From positions 46,124,658 to 46,188,657 of the forward strand of contig CM045990.1 in NCBI GenBank assembly GCA_025175895.1: 64,000 nt of DNA, read 5' to 3'. The position numbers and the translations under genes were made by a program. Of this stretch, positions 12,305-25,416 are shown in pieces. Source of the DNA: Wurfbainia villosa. Its lineage: Eukaryota > Streptophyta > Magnoliopsida > Zingiberales > Zingiberaceae. The stretch's first letter is position 1; each line of letters starts with the position of its first letter. A model generated the notes under the pieces. The model saw nothing but the letters and a program-made list of their open reading frames with translations, was not told the origin of the DNA and did no database searches.

Positions 12305-12415
12305 TGTTGTTGTGGCCTACGGGCCTTGTATTAACACGAGATGTTGCCACGTACAGGGGAGATGTCGTCCGTTTTCTTTTCAGTACAGCATACTCTCAGG
12401 GCATGACAACTTTAG

Positions 12416-12429
12416 TGGTATCAGAGCAC
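12416..12429 (+). other. Primer binding site of Tekay-like element
   Basis: TGGTATCAGAGCAC lies seven bases after the LTR end (12408), complementary to the 3' end of initiator Met tRNA, the usual primer for Del/Tekay chromoviruses. Confidence 0.85.
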
Positions 12430-12627
12430 TAGGTTTTGCAATGCCATACAATGTTGTTTTTGTGTCGAGTCTTGGATTCTCGGGAGTCAATTTGTTCGGT
12501 TTTGGTTTTCTGAGATGAGATGGACAGTGGCCTGATCTCTAAGCAACACGAGGTAAGAATCCCTGATAACTTATACTTAGTTAGATGTTTATCTAAACTT
12601 GATCAATAGGTGTATACAGTTAGAGTT

Positions 12628-13966
12628 ATGACACCTGTGCAGACTTGTAGTAGAAGTCGCCCACCGTGGCGACCAACCGGAGTTGTTGATAGGGTTTATA
12701 CTCTCGGTTTTGTTGGTTATGTATTTAATGTTTGAGCAGGGAATAACTTATAGTGTGTTGGTTATTATTCGTAACCGTGGTATGAGTTGACCACGGGAAC
12801 GATCTGTTGAGTCTGTGAGTCTTAAACATGTGTTAAAAAGGTGAATTACCTTTGAGAGCCGACTGATACCGAGTTGGAAAACAGGGGTCAAGTTGTCACA
12901 TTTTTGGTGGAAATCAAAGACTACAGTCTCAGAGATTTTCACTAATTATGATAGTCAAATAATTATCTATTGGGTAATGGACAAGACAAGTAGGCTATTA
13001 TTGATGCAGATAGCGGAAGGCTAGTTTACGGTGTTTCATAGAGATTTTGATCCCTGAGTTTGTTCGTACTAGGTTGTATAACTTTGAGGGTACTTTTGAG
13101 TACTTAACTCGTGTTATACATAGGAAGTAGAGTTATTTGCATACCATTATCGGGATCAAGCCGGTATTTGGTGATAAATATAGAAAATAATATTCGGGAA
13201 ATAATATATCACTTGATCATGGTTTAGTGATGTTGAAAGAGAGTATTTCCCCGTGTCACTTTTAGTGACACATTGTAAGGAATTCTTGAGCTTCAAGTAG
13301 GGTGATCATCGGTAACGGGATTACCATGCAGGGTCGTTAGACTTGCAGAGGTTACGACCACCTAATAGCTCCAGAAGTTGAATGGATGTTTAAGCCACCC
13401 ACGGTTGTTGGCTTACTGTTGGATTAAGATGACAGGATCTTCTATCAGATCCTGCCGGAAGACATTGGATTGAGTCAGGAGTTTAGAAATTACTCCATAC
13501 AAGTGTTTAAGAGTTGGAGACCGATAAGCAGATATTGCAGGTCAACTTATTAGAGTCTGAAGTCTCCGACTATTGGATAAAAAGTGAAAGATCGGAGTCA
13601 TATGCCTTGAGCTATTTTCCGATTATAGAAGACCAACCGCAGATCATCAGGATGTTCTCGTTCACATCAGCGAAATCAGAATAAAGACTCCGAAGGGATT
13701 ATATGCGTGCAGTGCGGATCACGAAGACACGCGAAGTCAGATTATCCGTTGGATCAGTTCATATGCTGCTATTGTAAGCAACCAGTACAAATTGAGGAGT
13801 TGTATTTTGAAGACTCAGTTGAAGACTATCAATGGTGTTCCGAGAGGATGATGCACCATCTCGACAGCAGATATCAGCACCCAAGATTGGGTTATCTCAT
13901 CAGCAGCAACCTACTACCTCAGGCGTGGTTGGAGTCCCTTGATACTTCCTTTCAGGGGAAGTGATT
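12628..13966 (+). pseudogene. gag: Tekay-like gag, broken
   Basis: A possible start (ATG at 12629, Met-Thr-Pro-Val-Gln) is followed by sequence with many stops. The recognisable part is the zinc knuckle near 13708-13770: CVQCGSRRHAKSDY keeps Cys, Cys and His, but the last Cys is replaced by Tyr. The 85-codon frame 13707-13964 covers this piece. No intact capsid can be made. The assignment rests on the knuckle and on its place between primer site and reverse transcriptase. Confidence 0.55.
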
Positions 13967-14099
13967 TACTCAGTAGTATCAACAGAAGACATCGCAAAAG
14001 ACTCATGCAAACAACAACAGTTACCTCCAAATGTGATTTGCTTTGTACAGAGGAGAGAGTATATAACGATGGTCATATCTATTCAGTATTCTACAATTG

Positions 14100-16745
14100 C
14101 AGCTCATAGGATTAAGTGATGGAGATCATATGATCTTGGAAAATCCCCGGATTATTCATCGTAGAAATGCGACCGCTTTATCGCAGACTGTTGGATCTGA
14201 TCTTGTTCTCTTCGGAGAAAGATCGAGACCTGAGGGGAGCCTTTGGATCGAATCGACAGATAATTGATCGTACATGGTATTACGTTAGTTTACCCTCTGG
14301 ATTAATATATTGAGAGATGCTTGTATTTACGGGTATCTTTGTCTAGAACATTCTCAGTTTGGATTAGAAGGGTTCCTATACATCGACTTGTGGGTCGGTG
14401 GTATCTCTATCGTCAGGCGAGATGTGGACCAACAATTAAGAAGTTAAGGGATGCCCTTAGACTTGGATAGACATATCTTTCCTATAGACATATCCTTACG
14501 GATGGTCAAATTGTTGAGATTATGGTATAATATGTCTCTCGGATGTGCGTATAATCCGAGAGCCTTCGGATGTAGCTTCGAATGACCTCCTAGCCTTGCC
14601 ATTCCGTAAGCAAGTGGAGTAGGCTATCAGAGTGATTTTTGGAGATAGTGTCGATATTGAATACTTCATATGACTGATAAATTTTGTTGGTATCAGTGTT
14701 AAACACTATGGAAATTAGAAGAACGTGAGTTACGATTATAGGAGATGTTGGAGGGGATATTTATCTATCCCAGTATTCCTCCTTAAGAAGATCCGGGACT
14801 CTTTGTTGAAAGAGAGATGGACCTTTGAAAGTTTGCATCGATTATCGATGATGGAATACAGTAGTTGTTGTGAAGAATATCCTTCGTTGTGAATAGATGA
14901 TCTATTTAGATCAGTCAAAGACACCTGTGTATACTCTAGAGTTGGTTTACGACTGGAGGGTTGATATTGTAGTGACATGATGTCATATAATTATCATTGT
15001 CGTTGTGATGATTGATACATCATCAGCTTAGAGTAAGTAGGATGCAGGTTTATGGAGGACGACAATTTCATACTTAGTTTGAATTTTATGAGTTTTGATT
15101 AAGTTGTTAGACTAATTAACGATTTAGTCACTACGGGATTTGAGAATCGTGTATTCTGGACACGATTGGATCAGGTTGTGGTTGTTGAAGTTGCATAACT
15201 TAGCCACTGTTGATTATAGTAGTTGGAGTTGCGTACTCAGCCATTGTAGTGGTTGTTTCCTTGTATGATTTGGTTAATACTGTAGGTGTGGATAGAATGA
15301 TTGGCATTACTATACCACAGACTTGTTTGACTAAGAGAGTGATGGAAATCATTTAGTCGGAAGCTGGTGAAACTAGTTTACAGGACCTAGACGGCGGTTA
15401 ACTTTTACACGAGTATTAGTTAAACCTTCCGGGGTGGATAAAAGGAAGTTGTACGCAAATGTATCGTTACAGGGATTGGAGCGAATCCGATACAGTTGTA
15501 TGAAGTGTATCTTATGCTTATGATAGTTAAGAAACTACGAGATAAGCCGTTATACACATGATGTGGTGTTAACAGATATGATCTCGTGTAGTAATGATAT
15601 GGAGCAGGAATGCTCATGGGATTTTTTTTAACTAGCTACTGGATAGCTACTATAGAGTTACTGGAACGCGAACAGTTGTAACTTGTGAGATTAATCGTTA
15701 TAGTCTTCCATGTACTTACAGAGTGTGTGGAGTGGATTTTGGACAATAGATGGACTTCTCTTGTGAGAAGATAATTTTTCGTCTCTAATATGGATATGTG
15801 TTCTGGGCACGCATCCACTTAAAAAAAAAGAGTTGCTATATGAAGCACATCATTAGAGATTTGTTGTTCATCCTGATGGTACTTGGATGTACCGAGAGTT
15901 GAAATGTTTATACTGGTAGAACGGTATAAAGAGAGATATAGCAGATTTTGCTGCTCGATGTTTAGTAAGCCAGCAAGTGAAGGCTGAACATCAGAAACCC
16001 ACAGGATTTCTCCAGAAAATTTCGATTTCGGAATGTAAGTAGGAGCGTATCACTATGGATTTCATTGCGGGATTTCCTAGAACCCGTAAAGAACATGATG
16101 TGATTTGGGTGATCATGGATCGACTAACCAAATCAATTCATTTCCTTCCTATTCGTGGGTCGTACTCGTTGGATCATCTGACAGAGTTGTATTACCGAAA
16201 GATTATCAGATTGCGTGGGGGTACTTTTAAGTACCATATCAGATAGAGATTCACGATTTATCTCATGATTTTTGGTAGAGTCTGCACCAGACTATGGGCA
16301 CAGAGCTTCGACTTAGTGCAACATTTCATTCGCGGACTGATGGACTGTCTGAGCGTACCATTCAGACATTGGAGGATCTATTGAGATCCTGTGTCATGGA
16401 TTTCTGAGGTAGCTGGAAGGATCACGTTCATTTAGTGGAATTGTCGGTTGGCTTTACCTCCGACACTTGCGGGTATTCACAACGTATTTCATGTTTCTAT
16501 GCTGAGGAAATACGTGCCATGTTCAGATCATGTTCTGAAAGAGGTTCCAATTCCAGTGCGAATTTTTGGTCGCAAGGAGCGACAATTACGGAAAAAGACC
16601 ATCCGACTCGTAAAGGTTGGATGACAACATCATACTGATAAGGAGGTTACGTGGGAGCTGGAAGATACTATCTGAGCTCAATATCCCCATTGAGTTACTT
16701 ATGGTGTGTGATTCTTCTCCAAGTACTTTAGTTGAGCATTGTGAC
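14100..16745 (+). pseudogene. pol: Tekay-like pol, broken (RT, integrase, C-terminal region)
   Basis: Read across frames, the order is that of Gypsy pol. The reverse-transcriptase core is near 14746-14860, including a KVCIDYR-like motif at about 14824-14850. The integrase zinc-binding region near 15870-16010 has spaced H/C residues and CLVSQQVKAEHQKP. The integrase core starts near 16052 (MDFIAGFPRTRKEHD), and the 63-codon frame 16055-16246 holds its first catalytic Asp. A degraded FHSRTDGLSERTIQTLED-like segment follows near 16320. The post-core segment LPPTLAGIHNVFHVSMLRKY lies near 16450-16510, and a TWELEDTI-like segment near 16650. Stops and frameshifts are frequent. The protease region cannot be recognised. 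Confidence 0.7.
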
Positions 16746-16795
16746 ATTGCCTATTCATCGTACTTGAGTAGGAAATTTGGGGACCAAATTTTATT

Positions 16796-16808
16796 AAGTG
16801 GGGGAGAA
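16796..16808 (+). other. Polypurine tract of Tekay-like element
   Basis: AAGTGGGGGAGAA directly precedes the 3' LTR start TGTAAAATACC. The preceding text TTGGGGACCAAATTTTATT is typical of the end of Gypsy chromovirus internal regions. Confidence 0.85.
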
Positions 16809-18943
16809 TGTAAAATACCACGAATAAATTTTTCAATAGGATAATATCTCTATTATTCGTTGATTAGAGAACATATTAAGGGATTAGTTAAACTATGGTT
16901 AGGGATTTAATTGAATCAAACCTTGGGTTAATGATAGAGGGGTTAAGTGGATCTAGACTTAGGCTTATAGGGTTTTAAGCTCAATCTGTTAGTGGACCCG
17001 ACCCACTAACTCAAATCCAACCCGCTGCATCTCTTAACCCCAAGCTGTTTTTCTTTCTCCCGTGCTCGTCGTCCGCAGATTTCCTTCTCCCCGAGCGTTC
17101 CCAGCCGTTTCTTTTCCTCCACCGCACCTCTTCCTCGCCGAACGGCCACTGCCGACTCCTCTTCCTCCGCCGCTCGACTTCCAATCGCGCAGCTCTTCCC
17201 ATCTCTTTCGTGATCTCTCCTTCCACTGTCGCTACTAGAGCTCTCAATCGCCGTCGCCTTCCCCATTTCCGTCAGCCACCACCGTGAGCTCCTCCAACGC
17301 TGTAGTGGCACGCGATCGTCGTCGCCTTCCCCATCTCACACAGCCGTCAGCCACCGGTCCGGGAGCCAGCTTGGTGAGGTTGTCACCGACGTTGCTACCA
17401 CCCACAACCCTTCATCACCTCCGCCCCATCGCCACCGCTTCGTCGGAGATCTCCACCCGAGCAGTTGGGGATTTCGCGAGCATAGTGATGCCACCATCGC
17501 CGGCTTCTTCCTCAAATCTGTGCATGATCTTCCTTCCCCAGATTTCTCCTTGATTCCCATCTGGAGATCTACCTCGAACTTCTTCGTCCAGATCTCAAGC
17601 CTGCCTCATTCGAATCTAGGGGTTTTTGGGGGTTTCACTGTCGATCAGTGCCGGAGCTAGGTAAGGTCTGATTATCCCCTTACTTTAGACGAAGGTCGAG
17701 CTCCTATCTGTAGATTCCCTCATTTGACTTGATCTGTTGAATCAGGCAGTACCCATGGAACATAGCAGCTCAGGGAAAGGAGTTATTTTCTCCAATTTGT
17801 GCCGGAGGTTGGTGAGGACTGTGCTGTGAGGTAAGCCTTGGTGTATCGCCATTCACAGCAGTTGGTAAGGATGGATTACTGTGGTTCACAACAACATTAA
17901 GTGTGGATAACTCTGTTTTGCAACAGGGCCTAGATGTTCCAACAATAGCTGGGATCTCCGACCTGGGTTCTAGTGGCATGATCTGATCTGTGAGCGACCA
18001 GGCGATTTAAAGGGGTAAGACTTTTCATCTTTTGATTTATGATGTTGTTGTGTTAGATATGTTATATTATGTGGATTGGTAGAGATGGTCGGTTGTTCGA
18101 CATCCGATAAGAAAATCTGTGGTTCAGGATTGAGTCGGAAAGAAGATTGGATGCCTATGTTGGGATCAAAGAATGGTGGTTTAGATTTGATATTATGATG
18201 TTAGAGTCAGATCTGATGTTGATCAAGAAGTTGAAAAGATGAAAACAAGGCTTGGTAAGTATAGATTTGGTTGTTCATAGTTGTGTATCCGTTCTATTTA
18301 GTAAACTGATTTGGATATGCTATGATTATGTAGTGATGATAGTACCTGTTCATTACATGATGATGTTTGATTTATTTAGATTAAATTGAGACCAGACTCT
18401 TTAAATAGATTAAGAAGTGGTTGAGATGAAAACAGCGTGAGGAATTTGATATGAGGCAGGTTCACGAATGTGAAGACAACTTGTATTCTCAGACAAGTCG
18501 TCAAAACAAGTGGGTAATTCCTACCCTGGTCAGGTAGTTTTAAATGCATTCAGATTTAGATACATGATCATCTTATATGATCATGTTACCTTGACTCTGT
18601 TCTTATTTACTCGTGAGCTTGATACCTTACCGTTGGTTGTTAACTCCATTGCTACTATCATGTCACATTTTATCATGATTAGGAGTTATATATATAGGTG
18701 ATGTAAGTAACCTAGAATTTGTTTAGTTAAGTGCAAATAGTAAAGTGCGGATGACAACCTGATTGTAAATTGGGCAAAGAGGTCATCTGTGGATAGGTAA
18801 TGTTTTGAACGTAGGGTTAATTCTAATACCCTTAGGTTGCATGTTTACCGCCGACCATGTATTGTGTAAATGGTCAGGTGAATGGTACTTAGTGTGTCGC
18901 TACGGACTGGTAGTCCTAGCTTGATATAATCAGTTTGAGTACG

Positions 18944-19210
18944 ACTCTCTATAGGATAGAGAGTGCATCGATTAGATTGGTATGACTCTCTACACGATAG
19001 AGAGCGCGTCGATCAGTTGAGTACGACTCTCTACAGGATAGAGAGTGCGTCCATCAGTTGAGTACAACTCTCTGCAGGATAGAGAGTGTGTCGATTAGAT
19101 TGGTATGCTTCTCTACAGGATAGAGAGTGTTATGATCAGTTGAGTATGACTCTCTGCAAGATAGAGAGTGTGTTGATCTGATTAGTATGACTCTCTGTAG
19201 AATAGAGAGT
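18944..19210. repeat. 41-bp tandem array of hairpins, 7 units (3' LTR)
   Basis: Units start at 18944, 18985, 19026, 19067, 19108, 19149 and 19190, the same number and spacing as in the 5' LTR. Most keep a stem of the type ACTCTCT...AGAGAGT, while loops and spacers differ between the two LTRs. Confidence 0.9.
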
Positions 19211-19697
19211 CTATGGTGGATGTCTGTATGTGAGACATTACATTCATGTCATTTGCATGCACGTTGGTGACGTGGTCTCCCTTATGGTTGAGAGGGTCGC
19301 CAGTCATCCTGCCTCCACGGTTACTCATAGGAGGAGTAACCGGTGTGAGGGCATGTGGTGCCGCACTCTACCACTATAGATGGTGGTAGTTGAATTTGCG
19401 TGTCGTAGTCCTGCGTGTGTGGCACTCGACCACTCATGGGTAGTGACTATCGGAGTGGCCAACAGCAGGGACTCCCATCGTGTAGCTTGCTCTTCACGCT
19501 TATATGCTACTCGATCATACTGCCCACTTGGCCACTCGAGAGTAGTGGTTGGTGTTGAGTTGGGACAGTTGTCATGCTTGAGCCACCGAGGCCACACTGG
19601 GGTCGTGGTAGCTTTAGGGTGGGCCGACATGACCATGCATGCTACATTGCCGTGACTTATGGCATTTTTGCATATTTCCATATATATACATATATGC

Positions 19698-19813
<116 letters not shown>

Positions 19814-20506
19814 TTATTGTGATGTTGCATTTGATTGTACTATGCTTGCTGTATTGGTTGTACATCATATGCATGCATGCTTCTTGCATCTGTTATACGG
19901 TTGTGTCGGATACTTGTATATTTGTTGGACAGACCATTAGATACCTTGACCTGTATCATGAGTATATTGTGAGTTAGTATTACTCTTCCTGTTATATATG
20001 TTGGATATATTCTCAGCTTGGATCAAAGTAGCGTAGCAGACGTTCAGGTATGTCTGCGTTTTATGTTGTTTATTTGGTTAAACGGTATATGCATGTATTT
20101 ATATACTATGTTGTTATACCTGTGGTACCTTTAGGTTATGCTGTTGAATTACATGTGATATTTGATATATACATATTTTTCCTATTACCTGCTGAGTTTT
20201 ACTCACCACCACGGACCCTGGGTTTTTCTGTCGCCCAGGTAATAGGTAGCCGACTTCGTGATGGACTTGGAGCACCGTTGGCTGGCATCGTCTCAACTCA
20301 ACTCCGAGAGTCCGGGTTTTTGGGTTTTCATTGGTGTTCCGATATGGATTTGGTTTATGTGGTGTTTTGTAGTGATTGGACGTTGTAAATGTTGTACCTT
20401 TCTTTTTCTGGTTTTGTTATGGTGTTCTGAGTCGGTGTTAGTCATACTGGTATGCATGTGTGTAGTTTGTGATGTTGTTGTGTTTTAGTTTCCGCTGTGG
20501 TTTGTT

Positions 20507-20540
<34 letters not shown>

Positions 20541-20608
20541 GGCCTACGAGCCTTGTAGGAGATGTCGTCCGTTTGCTTTTCAGCACGGCATACTCTCGGG
20601 GCGTGACA

Positions 20609-21614
20609 GTGGCAGTCCTGTAGTCCATCATCAGAGTTGTGAACCGTTACCATCGATCCAGATCTCGTCGGATTCTGACGAGAGATCCGTGCATTAAAGC
20701 CGTATGAGCTGTTCGGTATTGTCATGGGTCACCGGAGAGGGTGGTTCCTTTCCAGTGTTAGTGGATAACTGTTGGTTAATTTTTACTCTATTGTTCCACT
20801 ATTTGTTTCACTACTTTTTTCACTAATTGTTTCATTTGTTTTTCACTATTAACTCACTACTGTTTCACTATTTTTTTCAGTATTGTTTTAGTATTGTTTC
20901 TTTAGTGTTTTAGTTGTGGTTCAATTGTGTTTCCGTCGTATTTCATTTGTGTTGTGTGGTGTTGCATTTGGTAATTTGTTTTGATATTTTAGTTCGTATA
21001 GTTAATCATTTGCGGTGTTTGCCTTGTAGTTAGATTTTTTCCTGCAGTGTAATTGTTCATTCCAGTTTGCAGTTAATGTTTGACCAGTGTACCGTATAGT
21101 GACAGTGCGGTGCTTGGTTGAATTGCTTTAGTTGTTAGTTTAGTTTTCATTTACATTTGACCAGTGTACCGTATAGTGACAGTGTGGTGCTTGGTTGAAT
21201 TGCTTACGTTTATTGCATTTAGTTTTCAGTTAATCTTTGACCATTGTGTCGTATAGTCACAGTGAGGTGCTTGGTCGAATTGTTTAAGTTTGTTGGTTTA
21301 GTTTTTAGTGACTGTTTGACCATTGTGTCGTATAGTGACAGTGCAGTGCTTGGTTGAATTGTTCACATTTGTTTAGTTAACTCTTTGATCCTTGTATTGT
21401 GTAGTGACAGTACGGTGCGTGATTTACTTGCTTTTGCATATTAGGTTAGTTTCCCAGGAATTGTTAATTGGTAGTTAGGTTTACTTCTTGCAAGTTTAAT
21501 TTCCATGTCTATTCACCAGAATTGTTTAACCATTGTATCTTATAGTGACAGTGCGGTGCATGGTTGAATCGTTCTTGCATTAGGGTAGCTTCAAATTATT
21601 GTTTTGATAAGTTA
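20609..21614 (+). mobile_element. Probable middle piece of the Athila 5' LTR, with ~78-bp array
   Basis: It lies between the Tekay-like element and the CACTA element. The first part is leader-like, then low-complexity TTTCACTATTG text (20780-20900). From about 21050 to 21590 a unit containing TGACCAGTGTACCGTATAG and GACAGTGCGGTGCTTGG recurs at 21081, 21158, 21238, 21317, 21386 and 21527, mostly 69-80 bp apart. It ends with GATAAGTTA, where TTA is the CACTA target site. No gene is visible. Attribution to Athila is by position. Confidence 0.5.
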
Positions 21615-21639
21615 CACTACAAAAATAAATATATTTGGC

Positions 21640-22250
21640 GACGAATTTTACAACGAATTTTGCAAAAAAATTAGTTGCAAAATTTTTTTACAACGAAATT
21701 TGCAACGAAAAATTTTTCGTTGCAAATAATTCGCCGCTAAACTTTGCAAAGAAAAATAAAAATTCGTTGCCAAATTGCAACGAATAATATTTTCGTTGCA
21801 AAATTCGTCGCCAAATTTGGCGACGAATAAATGTTTCGTCACAAATTTAGCGATGAAAATCAAGATTCGTCACAAATTTTTGCGACGACTAAGACTTTTC
21901 GTCGCCAAATTTGGCGACGAATAAATCTTTTCGTCGCCAAAATTTGCGACGAATCTTGATTTTCGTCGCCAAATTTGCGACGAAACATTTATTCGTCACA
22001 AAATTTATGACAAAATATTTATTTGTCGCAAAACTCTCACACGCATACTCCAACAAATATAATAAAATTTGGCGACGAATATATTTTTCGTTGCAAATTT
22101 ACGACGAAAAATATATTCGTCACCAAATTTGCAATGAAAAATATATTCGTCGCAAAACTCTAATGAACATAATTAATGAATAAAATTAAATTTGGCGATG
22201 AATTTATTTTTCGTTGCAAATTTGGCGACGAAAAGAAAAATTCGTCGCAA
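21640..22250. repeat. Left subterminal repeats of CACTA
   Basis: Dense direct and inverted copies of TTTGGCGACGAA and TTCGTCGCCAAA, each separated by AT-rich spacers. These are expected to be the binding sites of the element's DNA-binding protein. Frames on both strands here are produced by the repeats. Confidence 0.85.
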
Positions 22251-22257
22251 AAATTTT

Positions 22258-22475
22258 CACTATCAGTCGACTGATGAATACATCAGTCGACTGAATGTGC
22301 GACCAGTTGGACTGATCGGTCGGCTACCAGAGGTTCTGTGAAATGCTACAGTATGACAGTCGACTGATCATATCCATCAGTCGACTGCCAGGTGAGTAGT
22401 CGACTGCTCAGTCGGCTACGAAACATTCTGTAAACTGCTACAGTAACAGCAGTCGACTGATACACCAGGTTTTGC
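22258..22475. repeat. CAGTCGACTG palindromic word cluster in CACTA
   Basis: ATCAGTCGACTGAT, ATCAGTCGACTGAA, ACAGTCGACTGATC, ATCAGTCGACTGCC, TAGTCGACTGCT and GCAGTCGACTGATA occur within about 200 bp, twice with a following CTGCTACAGTA or ATGCTACAGTA. It lies just inside the subterminal repeats. The same word fills parts of the Copia LTRs (24365-24500, 29690-29720). Confidence 0.75.
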
Positions 22476-22745
22476 AACGAAAATTGTATTTTCGTTGCAA
22501 ATCTGGAAAAAAAAATTTAGATTATTCTTTTTTCCCTGTTTTACAACAAACACACAACAATATTAATAAATTTATACATCAAACATTAATATGGAATTAA
22601 TGTATATATAACAAATACATCCAAAGGTACTTACTAACTACCATCATCATCAAGTAGCATTTAAATACAATAAACTTACAAAAGCATAAATATTGTATAT
22701 GTCATAAGTCAAGTAGCTAACATTTCAATACAACAAATATAGTCA
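22476..22745. other. AT-rich spacer, likely 3' untranslated part of TNP1-like gene
   Basis: A single TTTTGCAACGAAAATTG subterminal-type word lies near 22475, then AT-rich sequence with no open frame. It follows the conceptual end of the minus-strand gene at about 22748. Confidence 0.5.
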
Positions 22746-22747
22746 AA

Positions 22748-23858
22748 GATAACCACCATCATCATCATCGTCATCAAAAAATACATCATCATTATCTCCA
22801 TGACAGGGATCAGGAGGAGGAGCAGAGCCAGAAGGAGGAAGTTGATTTGAGCTCGACGTTAACTGAAGATGTTGCATAATAAACATTTGTTGCCTTTGAA
22901 ATTAGTTCATCTTTTCATTTAAGTCTTGTACTTTCTGAGCGTTCTCTCTCGATTCAGTTTCCTTCTGCGCTAGTAACTCTCTCAAATGATTAACCTCTTC
23001 GGTTAATTGAATTACTTGTGCTTTTGATGCTGGAGAGGAGGAAGAAGAAGCACCAGGGACTCTATAGGATCGGCTCAAAGAGCTGAGTCCAAGTATTCTT
23101 CCACTTTTCGGTCCTCCAGATGCTTCGAGCCATAAATTTATATTGCTAACAGATGGCTCAGATTCGACTGCATCATTGCTTGCACTCGAATTTATTTGTG
23201 AAAGTTCATCATATTTCTCCTATTGTGAAAGAAAAAAAAATAAATAGTAACATAAGAAATTAAATTTTTACAATTACACACCTTTATTGTTCTAGCTCTT
23301 TCCCCACTCCATGTCTTATCCTTCTTTTGGAATGTACGGGTGAAAGTATCTATAAATAATGGCTCAATTCCCGTCTCCTTGGCCTAAACAAATTAAACAG
23401 TTAAAATTTATAAATTAGTGAGTATTAGATTACAAAATTATAATTTAAAAACACTCACCGATCGATGTCTATGCTCATTGATATTTATGGATCCTCCCGC
23501 ATACGTGGCAGACATAACGCCAGAATTACAATGTTGATTTTGTTTATTCTGTTCACTCCTCCGTTTGCTTTCCTCAGATCCCCAATGTGCAATAATTTTA
23601 TTCCAATTCTCCTCGGTTATACAGTGTGGTTTCTTATTTCTAGTTTTGGCATGATTTAGTATGTTTCTAATATGATCACCACACTTTTTCTTAAAAATCC
23701 TCCTAATCTCTAGTGTTTGACTCTCCTCCCAAGTAAATACCCACTGCAATAGAGAAAAATAAAAATTGATTATATTAACTGCAATTTCATATACTAAATG
23801 ATTGAAATAAGTTACCTTGAACTCATTCCACCACAGAACTTTTATTTATTTTGGCGTG
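22748..23858 (-). pseudogene. CACTA TNP1/TNPA-like protein, C-terminal exons
   Basis: On the minus strand the exon 23438-23749 starts after a splice acceptor (TATTGCAG). It contains WVFTWEE, EIRRIFKKKCGDHIRN, NWNKIIAHWGSEESKRRSEQ and the following AGGS-type segment, the pattern of the plant Ptta/En/Spm family (Pfam Transposase_24). A second exon near 23280-23395 continues it (TFQKKDKTWSGERA). The last exon, about 23220 to 22748, has a Ser-rich stretch, a coiled-coil segment (QVIQLTEEVNHLRELL) and an acidic tail (DDVFFDDDDDDGG). One in-frame TAA lies near 22902. The upstream exons lie beyond the Copia insertion at 30659-31215. In En/Spm elements this protein binds subterminal repeats. Confidence 0.7.
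23824..23858 (+). repeat. 35-bp flank duplication, left copy
   Basis: The 35 bases from CATTCCACCACAG to TTTTGGCGTG recur unchanged at 30659-30693. They bracket the Copia element exactly. The normal Copia target duplication is 5 bp. The repeated sequence is coding DNA of the interrupted CACTA gene. Confidence 0.9.
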
Positions 23859-25416
23859 ATCTTTGTAACGGCTAGAGGGGGATGAATAGCGTTTGATCGT
23901 TCGTAGATGGAATTTGCTCTCGTTTGTTTCTACAATTTCGTTAGCGCAGCGGAAATAGAAAAGTAATAACGATAACGAAATGCACAACACGCTAACACAA
24001 GGATATAACGTGGTTCGGAACCACACGGTTCCTACTCCACGGATCGAGCTCTACGAGCTCTAGTGATGCGCATGCAACCACTAATAAACACTCCTTCTCG
24101 GAACAATCCGGAGGCGGAGAAACCTCGTACAATAATGATTACAACAATAATCAAATGAATACAAGCAAATACAATAAAATACAAATGCAAGTAAAGGAAA
24201 AACACTTTACAAGAGCTTTGGATTGCTTGATCTTTGATTGCCTTGAACTAGCTTTGAAGGACTGGAAAGCACCAACTTCCCCCTTCAATTTCGCTCAAGA
24301 AAATCGCTATCTTTTCCTCCATCACGAGCTCCTTTTATAGCTTCAACCTGTGCTGGAAAAGGTCGATCAGTCGACTGCTCGGGACCATCAGTCGACTGAT
24401 CACACTGTTGCTGTGAGACAACGGTGTAATCCATGCTGGAAAAATCCAACGGCTAGGACATCAGTCGACTGATCATGAGCATCAGTCGACTGATGAGCCA
24501 TCACTAGATGCCGTCGCGGGCCGAGTGAGACTCCATTCAATGCCGAAAATCCGAGCACTAGTCGATCGATCACACGATTAGTCGATCGCTGAGCCATCGA
24601 CCGTCGGCACCTCGGGCCATCGCTAGACAACTTCGTAGTCAAACCCTAGTTGGGCCCGCCACATGGCACCAGTCGACTAGCACACCTCAAACATGAGGTT
24701 TTAGCCCAAGTATGGTGCCCCCATACTTGCTAGACCACCCTTAGCCTAGACCTAAGCCTTCTAGCCACCTCCATCAGCCTCACGCCTCTCGGATCCCTCC
24801 AAGTCATCCATGACTTGTTCATCCATCGCGTTAGCCTTCAGGTGCTTCCATCGGCTATGTCATGCTAACGGTGTCTACACCGCCAAGGCACATTGGACTT
24901 ACGCCGCCAAGACTCCGCTTGGACTTTACGCCGTCAACCATTGGACTTATGTTGCCAAGACTCCCGCTTGGACTTTACGCAGCCAATATCAAACCCCTTG
25001 GACTTCCCATGCCAAGACTCAAGCTTGGACTTTCCCTTGCCAACCCATGTTGAACTTTTACATTGCCAAGACCCATGCTTGGACTTTTCCCTTGCCAACC
25101 CATGTTGGACTTCTCAAATGCCAAGACCATGCTTGGACTTTCCCTTGCCAACCCATGTTGGACTTTTACATTGCCAAGACCCATGCTTGGACTTTTCATG
25201 TGCCAAGTGTCCCACTTGGACTTTTCATGCCAAGTACTCAAGACTTGGACTTTACCAAATGCCAAATGTTCCACTTGGACTTTTCATGCCAAGTACACAA
25301 GACTTGGACTTTCCCATGACAATTACATTGTCATATGTTTTTGTCGAAACATCAAAACATCACTCGAGTCAAACTCGAGTCCTGGTCAATCGTGACCTGG
25401 GCCGATTGCACCAATA
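23859..25416 (-). repeat. 3' LTR of gag-only Copia element
   Basis: It matches 29087-30658 with scattered point changes and one strongly diverged stretch (24370-24660 against 29600-29890), where the CAGTCGACTG words lie. A TATA box is at 24331-24340 (minus). Its end reads GCCGTTACAAAGAT on the minus strand, whereas the 5' LTR continues with CCTAACA. Its start on the minus strand is TATTGG in place of TGTTGG in the 5' LTR. Confidence 0.88.
24880..25325. repeat. U3 minisatellite in 3' LTR (GCCAAG/CTTGGACTTT units)
   Basis: The words GCCAAGAC, GCTTGGACTTT and TTGCCAACCCATGTTGGAC alternate at about 26-bp sub-periods and 52-55-bp super-periods. The 5' LTR has the same array at 30120-30560. The unit lengths keep several frames open on both strands, giving spurious proteins of up to about 175 codons. 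Confidence 0.85.

Larger units (their letters stand above)
8615..12408 (+). repeat. 5' LTR of Tekay-like element
   Basis: It matches 16809-20608 almost throughout, from AATACCACGAATAAATTTTTC to the end at GGGCATGACA. It contains a GC- and pyrimidine-rich block (8820-9400), a 41-bp hairpin array (10749-11018), a short TA run near 11510 and a GT run at 12276-12304. The first bases (CATAAATACC) differ from the 3' LTR start TGTAAAATACC, so the outer edge is damaged. Frames inside it on either strand are shadows. Confidence 0.85.

Noticed and set aside
23465..24340. Plus-strand frames of about 60 codons (23465-23659, 24155-24340, repeated at 29389-29574)
   Set aside because: The first is a shadow of the TNP1-like exon. 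The second lies in LTR leader sequence and is duplicated only because the LTR is.
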